From Sphaerotilus sulfidivorans (GTDB taxonomy: Bacteria > Pseudomonadota > Gammaproteobacteria > Burkholderiales > Burkholderiaceae_C), in contig NZ_JACCPY010000002.1 in assembly GCF_013426975.1 (NCBI RefSeq), positions 124,001 to 188,000 on the forward strand: a stretch of 64,000 bases of DNA. Direction: 5' to 3'. Below are positions 28,350 to 37,743 of this stretch, piece after piece (position 1 is the first letter of the stretch; each line of letters begins with the position of its first letter). The notes beneath the pieces were generated by a model, which had not been told where the DNA came from, did not search any database, and was given only the letters and a program-made list of their open reading frames with translations. The position numbers were made by a program, and so were the translations under genes.

Positions 28350-29654
28350 ATGTCATTTGATTCCCTCGGCCTGAAGCCGCCCCTGCTGAGCGCGCTGCGC
28401 GAACTCGGCTTCACGCAGCCCACGCCGGTGCAGGCCGAGGCGATTCCCGCCGCGCTCTCGGGCGCGGATCTGCAGGCCTCGGCGCAGACCGGCTCGGGCA
28501 AGACGCTGGCCTTCGCGCTGCCGCTGCTGCAGGCCGATCTGGCCGCCACCCGTGCCTGGCCGCGCGCGCCGCACGGGCTGGTGCTGGTGCCGACGCGCGA
28601 GCTGGCGATGCAGGCCGGCGAGCTGCTGCGCGATCTGGCGCGCCGGCTGCCGGATCCGCCGCGGGTGTCGGTGCTGTTCGGTGGCGTGTCGATCAATCCG
28701 CAGATGATGGGCCTGCGCGGCGGCACCGAGCTGGTGGTGGCCACGCCGGGCCGGCTGCTCGATCTGGTCGACCACAACGCGATCCGGCTCGACCATGTGC
28801 GCACGCTGGTGCTCGACGAGGCCGACCGGCTGCTCGACCTGGGCTTCGCCGACGAGCTGACCCGCGTGCTGGCGCTGCTGCCGGCGCGCCGGCAGAACCT
28901 GCTGTTCTCGGCGACCTTTCCGGCGTCGGTGCAGTCGCTGGCCGATGCGCTGCTGCGCGCGCCGGTGCGCATCGACATCGCGCCGGGGCCGGTCGCCGGT
29001 GCGGCCGGGGAGGGTGGCGAGGGCGCCGCGGCCCATCCCGACATCCACGAGCGCGCGATTGCGCTCGACGCCGGCCGGCGCACCGGCGTGCTGCGCCAGC
29101 TGCTGAAGACGCATGGCTGGGACCGGGTGCTGGTCTTCGTCGCCACCCGCCATGCCACCGAGCTGGTCGCGCACAAGCTCGGCCGCGAGGGCGTGCCGGC
29201 GCATGCGCTGCACGGCGAGCTGAGCCAGGGCACCCGCACCGAGGTGCTGGCGGCCTTCCGCGCCGGGCGCATCCGCGTGCTGGTGGTGACCGATCTGGCC
29301 GCGCGCGGCATCGACATCCCGGCGCTGCCGGCGGTGGTCAACTATGACCTGCCGCGCTCGACCGACGACTACACCCACCGCATCGGCCGCACCGGCCGCG
29401 CCGGTCTGCCCGGCACCGCGGTGAGCTTCGTCAGCGCCGCGACCGAGGCGCATTTCCGCCTGATCGAGAAGCGCCAGGGCCGGCGTGTGCCGCGCGAGCA
29501 GCTCGCCGGCTACGAGCCGACCGAGACCGCCACGCCGGAGCAGTCCGCCGGCGGCATCAAGGGCCGGCGCCCGAGCAAGAAGGACAAGCTGCGGGCGGCA
29601 GCCGCTGCCGCCGCCGCAGCAGCAGCCAATCAGGATCAGCGCGACGGCAGCTGA
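28350..29654 (+). CDS. rhlE: DEAD-box RNA helicase RhlE
   Basis: The 434-residue helicase shows the Q motif (FTQPTPVQAEAIP), Walker A AQTGSGKT, VLDEADRLLDLGF, LFSAT, then VTDLAARGIDIP and HRIGRTGRAG. RhlE unwinds short RNA duplexes and acts in ribosome and mRNA metabolism. The C-terminus is a basic, alanine-rich tail of about 35 residues, normal for the family. Its last 19 bp overlap the convergent epimerase gene. Confidence 0.95.
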   Translation: MSFDSLGLKPPLLSALRELGFTQPTPVQAEAIPAALSGADLQASAQTGSGKTLAFALPLLQADLAATRAWPRAPHGLVLVPTRELAMQAGELLRDLARRLPDPPRVSVLFGGVSINPQMMGLRGGTELVVATPGRLLDLVDHNAIRLDHVRTLVLDEADRLLDLGFADELTRVLALLPARRQNLLFSATFPASVQSLADALLRAPVRIDIAPGPVAGAAGEGGEGAAAHPDIHERAIALDAGRRTGVLRQLLKTHGWDRVLVFVATRHATELVAHKLGREGVPAHALHGELSQGTRTEVLAAFRAGRIRVLVVTDLAARGIDIPALPAVVNYDLPRSTDDYTHRIGRTGRAGLPGTAVSFVSAATEAHFRLIEKRQGRRVPREQLAGYEPTETATPEQSAGGIKGRRPSKKDKLRAAAAAAAAAAANQDQRDGS

Positions 29655-30649
29655 GCCTTCAACCAGGCGTAGGTGCGGCTCAGGCCCTCGGGCGTGGGCA
29701 CGCGCTGCGTCCAGCCGATCTTCTTCAGGCCGTCGTTGCTGTAGCGGATCGGCGTGTACATCGACTTCACGACATAGGGCGTGAAGACCGCCGGCATCTG
29801 GCCCTTGGACTTCCTGTTGTAGGCCACCAGCTTGCCCGACACCCACAGGAAGGCGCTGAAGGGCAGCGTGACGACACGCATCTTCTGCACGTTCTTCAGG
29901 TAGCCGTCGAGGTACTGGCGGCAGGTCGGGATCTGGTCGTCGACCACCGCGAAGGCGCTGCCGCTGGGCGCGTGCACCGCGGCGCGTGCGACCGCGTCGG
30001 CGCAGTTCTCGACATAGGTCAGCGGCAGCAGCGCGCCGTTGCCCAGGCTGGCGAACAGGCCCATTGCCTTCAGGCCGACGCGCGGCGACAGCGCGCCGCC
30101 GCCGGGGCCGTAGATCACGCCGGGGCGCAGGATCACCGTCTCGAAGCCGTGCTGCTTCGCGTAGTCCAGGAACATGTGCTCCTGGCGGGTCTTGGCGTAG
30201 CCGTAGGGGCCCTTGTCGACGCCGACCGGCTCGATCGGGGTGTCCTCGCCCAGCGTGTCGCCCGGCTTCATCGCGTCGGTCTTGTAGACCGCAAAGGAGC
30301 TGATCAGCACGATGCGCTTCGTGCCGACGCGTCCGCAGGCCTCGAAGACATTGCGGCTGCCCATGACCGTGTTGGCGAACATGTCGGCCGCGGCGCCCTT
30401 CATGCCGGCGGCGGCATGGATGACGCAGTCCACGCCCTCGAGCATCGCGTCGAAGGAGCCGCGTGCGATCAGGTTGGCGCCCGCGGTCTCCAGGCGGGCC
30501 TGCGGGAATTCCTGCTGCAGCGACTCGATCAGGCCGGCCGGGGCGCGGCTGCGGAAGTGCAGCCGCAGGTCGTTCTGGCCCGCCATCAGCAGGCTGCGGG
30601 TGATCTGCTTGCCGAGGAAACCGCCGGCGCCGGTGAGGAGGATCTTCAT
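29636..30649 (-). CDS. NAD-dependent epimerase/dehydratase (extended SDR)
   Basis: The 337-residue extended short-chain dehydrogenase has the Rossmann signature GAGGFLG near the N-terminus, the catalytic YGYAK (YxxxK) motif and the SSFAVY strand with the active-site serine region. Such enzymes modify nucleotide sugars. It overlaps the upstream dehydrogenase gene by ATGA and ends the minus-strand exopolysaccharide operon. The sugar substrate cannot be told. Confidence 0.88.
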   Translation of the reverse strand: MKILLTGAGGFLGKQITRSLLMAGQNDLRLHFRSRAPAGLIESLQQEFPQARLETAGANLIARGSFDAMLEGVDCVIHAAAGMKGAAADMFANTVMGSRNVFEACGRVGTKRIVLISSFAVYKTDAMKPGDTLGEDTPIEPVGVDKGPYGYAKTRQEHMFLDYAKQHGFETVILRPGVIYGPGGGALSPRVGLKAMGLFASLGNGALLPLTYVENCADAVARAAVHAPSGSAFAVVDDQIPTCRQYLDGYLKNVQKMRVVTLPFSAFLWVSGKLVAYNRKSKGQMPAVFTPYVVKSMYTPIRYSNDGLKKIGWTQRVPTPEGLSRTYAWLKAQLPSR

Positions 30650-31758
30650 GCGCGGGCCTCCGTGGCGGAGGTGGAGTTCTTCGGGTCGGCCATGCAGGCG
30701 TCGACGCCCTCGACGATCTGGTCGATGACGCGGCACACCCGCAGGATCTGCTCGGGCGGCACCGGATCGGCGCCACGGCCCTCGACCGCGTCGTAGAAGC
30801 GCTCCAGCAGCACGCGCATGCACTGGAAGTAGTGGAACTCGTAGCGGCGGAAGCGACCGATGTTGCGCCGGCCGTTGGCGGCAAGCTGCCGGGCCTGGGT
30901 CCAGGCCATGAACTGGCGGCCCAGCGCGCTGGGCGCCGACCAGCGCGAGGCGCGGATCAGCGTGCGCGAGGTGTAGTCGAGCTCGACCGAGTCGGTGGTG
31001 CCGACCACCTTCAGCGTGTGCGGCACCGGGCGGCCGTGCGCGCTGACGTTGCCGCTGACGGTGACGCCGCCGCTCCTCAGGATGAAGCGCAGCTCGTCGG
31101 GCATCGCATCGACGATGGCCGAGCCGGTGGGGCCGCGGCGGCGGAAGGCCAGCACGCGGGTGTCGATCTCGTCGCCGAGGAAGGGCACCACCTTGGCCAG
31201 CACATGGTCGAGCACGTTGTGGAACAGCTTGCCCGGCAGCCGGTGCACCCAGTGGCCCGGGTCGGTCATCACCGCCAGGCCGTAGTCGCCCGACAGGTTG
31301 TAGCCGTAGTTGGTGTCGAGGTGGACGACCTCGCCCAGCTCGCCCTTCTTCAGCAGCGCCTCCAGCTCGAGGCCCGGGGTCTCGTAGTTGTAGAGGTAGT
31401 TGACGCCCGCCTTGCGGCCGGCCTCCTGGGCCAGCTTCAGGATCTCGAGCGCCTGCGCCGCGGTCAGCGCGAAGGGCTTCTCCATGAACACATGGCAGCC
31501 CGCCGCGAAGGCCATCTTCGCCAGGAAGAGGTGCGAGTCCGGCGGCGTGGCGATGTGCACCACGTCCAGCCGCTCCTTGGCGAACATCTCGGCCGCGTCG
31601 TCGTAGCGGCCGGGGATCTTCATGCGCACCGCCAGCTGCTCGGCCATCAGCGGCTCGCGGTCGCAGACCGCGACCACCTCGCCGCGGCCGATCGCGCGGA
31701 TCTGTTCGACATGGCCGTCGGCGATCTTGCCGCAGCCGATGATTCCTACCCTCAACAC
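30646..31758 (-). CDS. Gfo/Idh/MocA-family sugar dehydrogenase
   Basis: The 370-residue protein starts at a GTG with GGGAG six bases upstream and opens LRVGIIGCGKIADGH, an NAD(P)-binding Rossmann fold. The family motif EKPFALT, with the conserved lysine, follows HVFM. The C-terminal half should hold the sugar site. Members oxidise or reduce nucleotide-linked sugars, often to make unusual residues of polysaccharides. It is coupled to the epimerase gene and sits 50 bp after the GT2 gene. Confidence 0.88.
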   Translation of the reverse strand: MLRVGIIGCGKIADGHVEQIRAIGRGEVVAVCDREPLMAEQLAVRMKIPGRYDDAAEMFAKERLDVVHIATPPDSHLFLAKMAFAAGCHVFMEKPFALTAAQALEILKLAQEAGRKAGVNYLYNYETPGLELEALLKKGELGEVVHLDTNYGYNLSGDYGLAVMTDPGHWVHRLPGKLFHNVLDHVLAKVVPFLGDEIDTRVLAFRRRGPTGSAIVDAMPDELRFILRSGGVTVSGNVSAHGRPVPHTLKVVGTTDSVELDYTSRTLIRASRWSAPSALGRQFMAWTQARQLAANGRRNIGRFRRYEFHYFQCMRVLLERFYDAVEGRGADPVPPEQILRVCRVIDQIVEGVDACMADPKNSTSATEARA

Positions 31759-31808
31759 ATCTCGCTCCCGGAGAGAAACACGATTTTTCTGGCGGATCGC
31801 TCCGCGGG

Positions 31809-33029
31809 TCAGCGGCTGGTGCGGCCCCAGCTTCCGGCGTAGCGGCCGGTGGCATAGCGCCAGGAGGCGACCAGGAAGGCCCAGTTCAGCGCGAACAGGA
31901 AGGCCGCCAGCTTGACCAGCGTCGGCAGCTTCACGCCGCGGCTGCTCATCTGCCAGCCGGCCCAGGCGGCCAGATAGGCCAGCGCCTGGCCCAGCGCGTA
32001 CAGCGCCCAGCCCGACGAGCCGGTCTGCGCCGCCAGCGCCACCGAGGCGGCCAGCGCCAGCAGCAGCAGATGCGGCGCGGTCCAGCGCAGCACCTTGTGC
32101 GACACATAGGCGAAGGCGGTGGCCGCCGAGGTGCGCGTCAGGTACTGCGGATGGCGCACCAGCGCCTGGAAGTTGCCGATGCCGATGCGGATGCGGCGCT
32201 TGACTTCCTCGCCGATCTCCTCGGGCGTGTCTTCCTCGGCCCAGGCCTTGGGCTCGTAGACCAGCCGGTGGCCGCCGGCCGAGACATTCATCGCGATGAC
32301 GAAGTCGTCGCAGATGGTGTCCGGGCGGATCGGCTGCCACAGCGCGCGGCGGATCGCGTAGATCGCGCCGTTGGCGCCCAGCAGCGCGCCGATGCGGGCC
32401 TCGAAGAACTTCAGGAACTGCTCGATGCGCCAGTACAGGCTGTCCTGGTTGTCGCCGCCGGCGTTGCCCAGCAGGCGCAGCTCGCCGGTGACGCCGCCGA
32501 CCTTGGGGTCGTCGAAGCGCGAGACCAGCTTCTTGAGCGCGCCGCGCTCGAAGTAGGTGTTGGCGTCGGAGAAGACGACGATCGGCTCGGTGGTGCGCGA
32601 GACCAGGTCGTTGAGCACGCTGGCCTTGCCGCGGTTCTGCTCGAAGGGCAGCGCGACGATGCGCACCTCGCCCTCGAAGCGGCGCATCAGCTCGGCGGTG
32701 CGGTCGCGGCTGCCGTCCGAGCCGATGTAGGCGCGCAGCCGGTCGGCGGGATAGTCGAGCGCCAGCAGGTTCTCGATGCGCGAGACGATGTGGCGTTCCT
32801 CGTTGTAGGCCGAGATGACGATGGCCACCGGCGGCCAGTCCGGCTCGGTGCCGGCGGCCGAGCGCTGCATCTCCAGCCGGCGCTCGCTCTTGCGGAAGAC
32901 GAAGGCGACGTCGCGCAGCCCCTGGCTGATCGCGCCGACGACGAAGAGCGCGAGCGGATAGAGGGCGTAGGAGTAGACCACCGCCACGACCCCTCCGATC
33001 GCGACGATGGCCAGCAGCAGCTCGACCAC
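31809..33029 (-). CDS. Membrane-anchored family 2 glycosyltransferase
   Basis: The 406-residue protein has an N-terminal helix, a GT-A domain with VAIVISAYNEERHIVSRI, IGSDGSRDRTAELM, FSDANTYFERGAL and a QDSLYWRIEQ stretch in place of the QxxRW motif, then three or four C-terminal helices. The layout fits processive or lipid-linked GT2 enzymes that build polysaccharide at the inner membrane. The start is GTG, 3 bp after the preceding gene's stop. The order in the operon is NodB-like protein, this GT2, dehydrogenase, epimerase. Confidence 0.88.
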   Translation of the reverse strand: MVELLLAIVAIGGVVAVVYSYALYPLALFVVGAISQGLRDVAFVFRKSERRLEMQRSAAGTEPDWPPVAIVISAYNEERHIVSRIENLLALDYPADRLRAYIGSDGSRDRTAELMRRFEGEVRIVALPFEQNRGKASVLNDLVSRTTEPIVVFSDANTYFERGALKKLVSRFDDPKVGGVTGELRLLGNAGGDNQDSLYWRIEQFLKFFEARIGALLGANGAIYAIRRALWQPIRPDTICDDFVIAMNVSAGGHRLVYEPKAWAEEDTPEEIGEEVKRRIRIGIGNFQALVRHPQYLTRTSAATAFAYVSHKVLRWTAPHLLLLALAASVALAAQTGSSGWALYALGQALAYLAAWAGWQMSSRGVKLPTLVKLAAFLFALNWAFLVASWRYATGRYAGSWGRTSR

Positions 33030-33032
33030 CGC

Positions 33033-34211
33033 TCAGTTCCCCGCCGGCATCGGGCGGTAGGCCGGGCGCGGGATGACCAGGTCGCGGTACTGGCCGGGCT
33101 CGCCGGGCAGGCCCTGCTCGGCGGCCTTGACGATGTTGTACATCTCGCGGGCGCTGACATGGTGCAGCTTCCACTCGCGGCCGTCGTTGTACTTCGCGTG
33201 CAGATGCTCGTAGCAGCGGCGCATCGGCTCGCCCAGCAGGGTGTCCATGTCGCGCTCCTGCGTGCCGTGGGTGTGGATCTTCACGAAGATCCACTCCGGC
33301 TTGCCCTCGACATGGATGCCGGTCTCGATCCAGGCATCGACCCGGTCGGGCGTGGGCGGGCAGCTGGTGCGGATGTCGGAGTTCTCGATGCGCGGGATGA
33401 TGCCGAACTTGCGGTCGTTCCACTTGAAGCCCAGCGGGCCCTGGATCAGCATCAGGTCGCCCCAGGGCTTGCCGCCGGCCTTCACCCGCATGCCGGTGTC
33501 ATGCGACTTGCAGCGCTCCGGATCGTCCTTGGCGTAGTAGATCTTGTTGATCGTCGAGGTCTGACAGGGATCGGGCGAGGCCGGGAAGGTGTAGTCGACA
33601 TAGCAGCCTTCCTCGCGCAGCACGATCAGCTCGTTGTTGACGCCGCAGCCGAAGCCGTGCGGGTGCGAGTTGTCCAGCGCCCAGTTGCCGTGGATGAAGG
33701 CCCAGCGCGGCTGCTTCGTCACCGGATCGACCGGCAGCGCGTCGTGGCGGTCGACCAGGGTGCGGGTGAAGCGGCGCAGCTTCTCGCGCAGGCCCGCTTC
33801 GGTGTCCTTGTCATGGTGCAGATGGATCTCGATCTCGCCGTAGCCCATGCGGCAGATCTCCACCAGTGCATCGAGGTGCTCGGGGCGGTACTCCTCTTCC
33901 GGGTAGAAGAAGCTGTGGATCGGGCCGCGCCCGTCGGCGTCGCGGAACTGGTCGCACAGCGCCGGGTACTCCTGGCGCCAGCGTGCCACCCGGCGGCATT
34001 CGGTGGCGTAGTCCGGCTGCTTCCACATCGGCTCGTAGTGGTCGACGAAGCAGAACATCACATGCTTCGTGGTGCCCGGTGGCACCGGGGCGCGCCAGTC
34101 CTGCTTCAGATAGCTGAACAGCCATTCCTGGATGTTGCGCTGGCGGATGAACAGCACGACCGCGGCGCACAGCAGCAGAAGAAGCACGACAAGCACATGA
34201 ACGAGCGTCAT
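33033..34211 (-). CDS. NodB-like polysaccharide deacetylase-related protein
   Basis: The 392-residue protein begins with one membrane helix, TLVHVLVVLLLLLCAAVVLF, and continues into a domain with FCFVDHYEP, IHSFFYPEEEYRPEHLD, GEIEIHLHHD and WAFIHGNWALDNS. The Asp and HxxxH-like His positions resemble the metal site of NodB/polysaccharide deacetylases, but overall similarity is weak. It may deacetylate the exopolysaccharide made by this cluster. The start at MTLVH is chosen over an ATG 36 codons upstream because the membrane helix then lies at the N-terminus. Confidence 0.65.
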   Translation of the reverse strand: MTLVHVLVVLLLLLCAAVVLFIRQRNIQEWLFSYLKQDWRAPVPPGTTKHVMFCFVDHYEPMWKQPDYATECRRVARWRQEYPALCDQFRDADGRGPIHSFFYPEEEYRPEHLDALVEICRMGYGEIEIHLHHDKDTEAGLREKLRRFTRTLVDRHDALPVDPVTKQPRWAFIHGNWALDNSHPHGFGCGVNNELIVLREEGCYVDYTFPASPDPCQTSTINKIYYAKDDPERCKSHDTGMRVKAGGKPWGDLMLIQGPLGFKWNDRKFGIIPRIENSDIRTSCPPTPDRVDAWIETGIHVEGKPEWIFVKIHTHGTQERDMDTLLGEPMRRCYEHLHAKYNDGREWKLHHVSAREMYNIVKAAEQGLPGEPGQYRDLVIPRPAYRPMPAGN

Positions 34212-34377
34212 CGGAGTCTTGAAAAGGTCAAGGAAAGGAGCGCTGACAGAGGTTGACAGGGGCTGACTGAAGCGCAGTGCAAACGATTTGCCGAAGGCAA
34301 TCGGGGCGAACTCTAGCATCGTGCGATTGCGGTTTTCCCCAGGGCCGCCTTACCGGAGGGGGCCTGCATGGCCTGGA

Positions 34378-35751
34378 TCAGCCGCCACGCCCGAGCTGAT
34401 GCGAGAACACGAAGCCACGAATTGCAACAATCGTCAGCAACATGATGATGAAGGTGCTGCGAACCCAGGGGATCGTGTGAATTTTTTCGTATTTGGGCGA
34501 TTCCTTGTCGGTCATGCCCGGCGCGCGGCTGGCACACCACCAGGCCGACACGCACAGCGCCAGCAGGAAGTACAGCACCGGCTGGTAGGTGCGCGACAGG
34601 AACCAGGCGCAGACCAGGAAGCCGACCAGCGAGTTGCGCAGCAGCACCACCATCTGGCGGTGCGGGCTGCGCGCGGGCAGGGTCTCGACCGCCGCGCTCA
34701 GGCTCTTGAAGGTCAGCACGATCATGCCGATCCACAGGAAATAGCCGACCAGGCCGAGCTCGGCGAAGCACAGTACGAAGGAGTTGTGTGCGGTCAGATG
34801 GTGGTGGTCGGTGAAGTTGCCGTAGCCCGCGCCCCAGATCGGACGCCATTTCAGCAGCTCCAGTCCGACCGCCCAGGCCTCGATGCGCTCGCCGGCCGAC
34901 TGCTCCTGCGACGAGAAGCCGCGCCCGCCCACCGCGCTGGCGCCCAGGAAGGCCACGCCGGCCAGGCCGCCGAGGATCGCGGTGCGGGTGGTGCCCAGCC
35001 AGTCGCGCACGATGAAGAACAGCAGCGAGGCCACACCCAGCAGCGCGCCGCGCGACTGGCTCAGCACGATCGCGTACATCATGACCGCGCCGGGTGCGAC
35101 GATCAGCAGGGTGTTGCGCAGCCAGGCCCGCTGGCGCCAAAGCACGAACAGCAGCGGCAGGCACATCACCAGCACCTGGGAGAAGTCGTTCGGATCATTC
35201 AGGAAGCCCTGGCCGCGCACTCGCCACAGATACCAGCCGGTCTGGTCCAGCGCGGGGATCTCGGAGGCGGCTGACGGCGGTGCCCGGCTCGGATCCTCGT
35301 CCTCATGCTGGGGCGCGGTCTGGCGCAGCACCAGCTGCTGGGCAAACTGCCCGGTGTGATAGGCCTGGATGCCGAAGAGGGCCGCCACCAGCATCGACAG
35401 CACCACTGCTGCGCAGGCGAGCTTGAGCCGGCGCAGCGAGGTCACGTTCAGCGCCACCAGCACGAACAGCATCGACGAGGTGGTGAAGTCGTTCATCGCG
35501 GTGAAGGCGCCACCGGCCCAGCCGTTGAGCGCCAGCGACACGCCCAGCATCACCATGAAGGCGAACAGCAGCTTGAAGTCGATGCCGCGCGCGGCGATCT
35601 CCTTGCGCACGATGGCGCGGCTGGCGGCCAGGACGAAGCCGAGCGTCCACAGCACCAGCATCGGCCGGTACTCCGCCATTTCCGGCGCGAACAGCTCGAT
35701 CGGCCGGAAGAAGCTGAGGAACACATAGAGCAGGAAGACCGCGAAACTCAT
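34378..35751 (-). CDS. O-antigen ligase/Wzy-like membrane protein
   Basis: The 457-residue protein has about 10-12 helices and a large soluble loop, with the Wzy_C-type segment SQSRGALLGVASLLFF and later WGAGYGNFTDHHHLTAHNSFV, which carries the conserved His/Asn region of the O-antigen ligase family. It should polymerise or ligate repeat units on the periplasmic side. It is the first gene of the minus-strand cluster and is divergent from a GT4 gene. The start at MSFAVFLL follows from the first helix. Confidence 0.85.
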   Translation of the reverse strand: MSFAVFLLYVFLSFFRPIELFAPEMAEYRPMLVLWTLGFVLAASRAIVRKEIAARGIDFKLLFAFMVMLGVSLALNGWAGGAFTAMNDFTTSSMLFVLVALNVTSLRRLKLACAAVVLSMLVAALFGIQAYHTGQFAQQLVLRQTAPQHEDEDPSRAPPSAASEIPALDQTGWYLWRVRGQGFLNDPNDFSQVLVMCLPLLFVLWRQRAWLRNTLLIVAPGAVMMYAIVLSQSRGALLGVASLLFFIVRDWLGTTRTAILGGLAGVAFLGASAVGGRGFSSQEQSAGERIEAWAVGLELLKWRPIWGAGYGNFTDHHHLTAHNSFVLCFAELGLVGYFLWIGMIVLTFKSLSAAVETLPARSPHRQMVVLLRNSLVGFLVCAWFLSRTYQPVLYFLLALCVSAWWCASRAPGMTDKESPKYEKIHTIPWVRSTFIIMLLTIVAIRGFVFSHQLGRGG

Positions 35752-35932
35752 GATCCGGGCGACGGTTCGTGCAAAAGGTCCGATCCTAATGCGCCCGGAT
35801 GACGGCGGCACGCCTGTACCCCCGGCCGTGGTACCGAAGCGGCTTAATCTGAAATGACGAGGTACCGCGGTGTGTCGCGGAAACATCGTTGCGTGCCAAG
35901 GAATTGTCGATCCGGCAGCTTAAGATCCGGCC

Positions 35933-35958
35933 CGCGTTTGTCGCGTTTATCCGCGTTT
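35933..35958 (+). repeat. Three phased CGCGTTT copies upstream of a glycosyltransferase gene
   Basis: CGCGTTT occurs at 35933, 35942 and 35952, that is at 9- and 10-base intervals, about 30-50 bp before the GT4 start. Spacing near one helical turn suggests a protein-binding array on one DNA face, though chance cannot be excluded. Confidence 0.3.
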
Positions 35959-35986
35959 CCGACCCTTGACGATCGACGATCCCTGC

Positions 35987-37192
35987 ATGAACAAGCCTGC
36001 TGTCCAGCCCCCCCTGCGCCGCGTCCTCTATCACCATCGCACCCAGGGCAAGGCGGTCGAGGGCGTGCACATCCGCGGCATCACCGATGCACTGCGCGCC
36101 GAGGGCGTGACGGTGGACATCATCTCGCTGCCCGGTGCCGACCCGTATGCCAGCCCGAAGGCGCTGAGTCCGACCAAGCAGGCCCGGCCCTGGATGAAGT
36201 GGGTCACCAGCCTGCCCGAGCCGCTGTTCGAGCTGGCCGAGCTGGGCTACAACGCGGTGGCCGGCTGGCGCATCCGCGAGTACCTGAACGCGCACAGGGA
36301 CGTCGACCTGATCTACGAGCGCTACTCGCTCTACATGTTCGTCGCGGTGATGATCGCGCGGGCCCGCAGGATCCCGGTGATCCTGGAGATCAACGACTCC
36401 ACCACCGTCTACCGGGTGCGGCCGCTGTTCTTCCAGCGTCTGGCCACGATGATCGAGCGCTGGGTGTTCCGCAACGCCAATGGCCTGGTCTTCGTCTCCG
36501 GCGCTTTCCGCGACCATGTGACGAAGGCGCATGGCGGCAAGATCGCGCCGACCATCGTCTCGCACAACGCGGCCAACATCGACAAGTTCAGCCCCACGCC
36601 CGAGCAGCGCGCCGCCGCGCGGGCGAAGTGGAAGCTGGACGGCAGCGTGGTCTGCGGCTACCTCGGCGCCTTCGTGCCGTGGCATGCGATCGACCAGTTC
36701 GTCTACAAGATCGCCGACCGCCTGAAGGCCAATCCGCAGCTCAAGCTGCTGCTGGTGGGCGACGGCGCCACCTTCCCCGTGGTGCAGGAGTTCGTGCAGA
36801 AGCACGGTCTGCAGGACCAGGTGGTGATGACGGGCCGCGTCTCGCATGACGAGGTGCCGGGCCTGCTGGCGGCGATGGACATGGCGGTGCTGCCCAGCGC
36901 GGGCGACTACACCTCGCCGGTCAAGCTGTTCGAGTTCATGGCCTGCGGCATTCCGCCGGTGGCGCCGGACTTCGTGCCGATCCGCGAGGTGCTGAAGGAA
37001 GACGAGACCGGCTGGATGTTCAAGGCCGGCGACCTGGAGAGCGCGGTGCAGATGGTGCTGCGCCGCAGCCAGGACAGCGACAACCTGCGCCGTGTCGGCC
37101 AGGCCGCGCGCGCCTACATCGCCCGCGAGCGCCAGTGGCGCAACAACATCCTGCAGCTCGTCGATTTCCGCGAGCGGGTCAAGGGCCGCTGA
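35987..37192 (+). CDS. Family 4 glycosyltransferase of the exopolysaccharide cluster
   Basis: The 401-residue GT-B enzyme has an N-terminal RVLYHHRTQGKAVEGVHIRG segment, a donor-binding half with GYLGAFVPWHAID, LLLVGDGATFPVV and SPVKLFEFMACG, the latter in the place of the E-x7-E motif, then PPVAPDFVPIREVL. It should add a sugar to the exopolysaccharide repeat. It is cytosolic and peripheral, and is followed 16 bp later by an acyltransferase gene on the same strand. Confidence 0.88.
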   Translation: MNKPAVQPPLRRVLYHHRTQGKAVEGVHIRGITDALRAEGVTVDIISLPGADPYASPKALSPTKQARPWMKWVTSLPEPLFELAELGYNAVAGWRIREYLNAHRDVDLIYERYSLYMFVAVMIARARRIPVILEINDSTTVYRVRPLFFQRLATMIERWVFRNANGLVFVSGAFRDHVTKAHGGKIAPTIVSHNAANIDKFSPTPEQRAAARAKWKLDGSVVCGYLGAFVPWHAIDQFVYKIADRLKANPQLKLLLVGDGATFPVVQEFVQKHGLQDQVVMTGRVSHDEVPGLLAAMDMAVLPSAGDYTSPVKLFEFMACGIPPVAPDFVPIREVLKEDETGWMFKAGDLESAVQMVLRRSQDSDNLRRVGQAARAYIARERQWRNNILQLVDFRERVKGR

Positions 37193-37208
37193 GGGCAGGG
37201 GAGCGGGC

Positions 37209-37721
37209 ATGAAGCTGCTGCTGTCCGACCTGCGCGCCAAGCAGGTGCTCTACGGCGAGGGCGGCCCGCCGGTCTCGCTGCTGAAGGTGGTGCTGGCCGA
37301 CGGCACGCTGGCCAATGCGCTGTACCGGCTGCAGGCCTGGCTGGCGCGGATCGGGCTGGCGCCGCTGGCGCTGATCCCGCACATCCTCAACAAGTGGCTC
37401 AACGGCTGCGTCATCGGCGTGAAGGCGCAGTTCGGGCCCGGCTTCGTGCTGATCCACCCGGTGGGCGTGGTCATCAACTCCAGCGTGCGCGGCGGGCGCA
37501 ATGTCTGGCTGGAGAGCAGCGTGGTGATCGGCGAGAACCGCGGCGGCTTCCCGCGGCTGGGCGACGACATCTTCGTCGGCTCGGGCGCGAAGATCATCGG
37601 CGCGGTGGCGGTCGGCGACCGCGCGCGTGTCGGCGCCAATGCGGTGGTGCTGCACGATGTGCCGGCCGGCCACACCGCGCTGGGCATTCCGGCACGCATG
37701 CGCCCGCCCCGCGCCAACTAA
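37209..37721 (+). CDS. Serine acetyltransferase-like hexapeptide-repeat protein
   Basis: The 170-residue protein has an N-terminal helical part and a left-handed beta-helix made of hexapeptide repeats: GPGFVLIHPVGVVINSSV, VWLESSVVIGENRGG, VGSGAKIIGAVAVGDRARVGANAVV and the closing GIPAR. This is the CysE/serine acetyltransferase-like branch often found in polysaccharide loci, where it may acetylate a sugar rather than serine. It is shorter than biosynthetic CysE (about 250-270 residues). Confidence 0.85.
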   Translation: MKLLLSDLRAKQVLYGEGGPPVSLLKVVLADGTLANALYRLQAWLARIGLAPLALIPHILNKWLNGCVIGVKAQFGPGFVLIHPVGVVINSSVRGGRNVWLESSVVIGENRGGFPRLGDDIFVGSGAKIIGAVAVGDRARVGANAVVLHDVPAGHTALGIPARMRPPRAN

Positions 37722-37743
37722 CGCACGCCTGACAGGCTCACCG

